A DNA stretch of 64,000 bases, taken from NCBI GenBank assembly GCA_036961205.1, contig JBALVI010000001.1, positions 1-64,000 of the forward strand. Reading direction: 5' to 3'. Shown here in pieces: positions 63,448 to 64,000 of this stretch (position 1 is its first letter; each line of letters starts with the position of its first letter). A program made the position numbers and the translations under genes. The DNA comes from CALJFL01 sp036961205. GTDB taxonomy: Bacteria > Pseudomonadota > Gammaproteobacteria > Pseudomonadales > Halieaceae. The notes beneath the pieces are model-generated. The model ran no database searches, was not told the DNA's origin, and worked only from the letters and a program-made list of their open reading frames with translations.

Positions 63448-63549
63448 TGATAATTCTCCAAACTAATTTTAGGTATTAATATTGGCCAGCTACGTAAATA
63501 CTTTTACGGAAGACGCTCCGTTGGCAAACTACAAAATATGGGTTTCACT

Positions 63550-64000
63550 TTAATCCTGAGCAGGTACAGGAATATTTGAACTACGTTTCTTATGCAGTAA
63601 GAGGTTTGGATGCCCGTCAAGAGTACGGGCCGATTGCCGCATCGCCGCAACAGTGATAGCCGCAAATGTCCATAGGGCTAGAGAGAATATTTGATTTTCA
63701 AATGCTTGATTAACAAAATTAAGAGGTATAGAAGCCAAGAGTAGTATTTTCGCAACTCTACATGACTCGACAACCCACGTGGGCATACCAATTTCCACCT
63801 TTGCAAGCTGATTGTACACCATGAAGAAAAAAAGAATCCAGAGAAAGAATCCCACATAGCCATAATAGAAAAGAATAGCGATCCAATATACGTCCTCTAG
63901 CGTTTGATCGAGGAGGTCAACAAGCACTTGGTTAGGTACGTCGACAGTGTTCGCGATATTAGCCGCGAGACTAAATTTATCTGCCCCATATCCGATCAAA
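63550..64000 (-). CDS. O-antigen ligase/polymerase-like protein, C-terminal part
   Basis: The visible 149 residues are the end of a polytopic membrane protein. They begin with GYGADKFSLAANI, followed by a short periplasmic stretch (DQTLEDVYWIAILFYYG), hydrophobic segments at about residues 38-60, 80-100 and 108-125 of the fragment, and a basic tail. The GxGxxxF motif and layout are those of the WaaL/Wzy superfamily. The gene continues past the right edge. Base composition is A+T-rich, like the gene at 55456-57201. Confidence 0.65.
   Translation of the reverse strand, partial: LIGYGADKFSLAANIANTVDVPNQVLVDLLDQTLEDVYWIAILFYYGYVGFFLWILFFFMVYNQLAKVEIGMPTWVVESCRVAKILLLASIPLNFVNQAFENQIFSLALWTFAAITVAAMRQSARTLDGHPNLLLHKKRSSNIPVPAQD

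Noticed and set aside
1..64000. CRISPR arrays, tRNA genes, riboswitches and complete insertion sequences
   Set aside because: None was recognised; no regularly spaced repeats, cloverleaf sequences or intact transposase genes were seen by eye.

Overview
The window reads as chromosomal DNA of a marine-type gammaproteobacterium. Gene order over most of it follows the Pseudomonas pattern: tyrS-mepM-anmK-erpA-argC, dsbD-aroQ-accB-accC-prmA-dusB-fis-purH-purD, coq7-osmC-crp-trpCDGE-rpe, and murU-amgK-lptD-surA-pdxA. A bactofilin, a DUF6776 protein, a DUF3604 lipoprotein and a DUF2333 protein suggest the Cellvibrionales/Halieaceae side of the class. That placement is inference from protein character, not from a search.

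Layout. Positions 1-345 carry two stable-RNA-type promoters reading leftward off the window edge, probably into an rRNA operon. Positions 346-7382 hold tyrS, the peptidoglycan enzymes MepM and AnmK, an Fe-S delivery gene (erpA, with a candidate IscR site), a bactofilin and argC. Positions 7514-12731 hold a CLC channel and the haem genes hemJ, hemL and hemB. Positions 12735-25099 are mixed housekeeping: a Nudix enzyme, a DUF3604 lipoprotein coupled to a ModF-like twin ATPase, PBP1b, an adenosine-kinase-like PfkB protein, DNA polymerase II, DUF2333 and a copper chaperone. Positions 25302-35506 are a long rightward series: dsbD, aroQ, accB, accC, prmA, dusB, fis, purH, purD, coq7. Positions 35754-42015 hold osmC, a Crp/Vfr regulator with a coupled TPR protein, and trpCDGE preceded by a leader peptide with two Trp codons. 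Positions 42324-51566 hold rpe, the MurNAc salvage pair murU/amgK, and an outer-membrane assembly operon (lptD, a PqqD-like/glycosyltransferase protein, surA, pdxA).

After pdxA the character changes. An O-acyltransferase starts inside the end of pdxA, followed by an unknown membrane protein, a decayed tyrosine recombinase, and a leftward surface-polysaccharide cluster that continues off the right edge. That cluster has a GT-C-like membrane protein, two GT4-type glycosyltransferases, two sulfotransferases, a methyltransferase, an epimerase and a Wzy/WaaL-like fragment. This looks like an accessory region for a sulfated, methylated and O-acylated glycan.

The least expected signals are non-coding. 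Two long perfect hairpins at 42048-42123 and 42216-42285 have unrelated stems but share a 42-nt core. There is a roughly 194-bp near-palindrome at 35552-35745. A trp leader peptide at 41891-41959 has its Trp codons inside the predicted terminator stem. There is a 19-bp perfect hairpin at 25164-25207. The element at 35552 and the hairpin pair sit where Pseudomonas carries speD and gph respectively.
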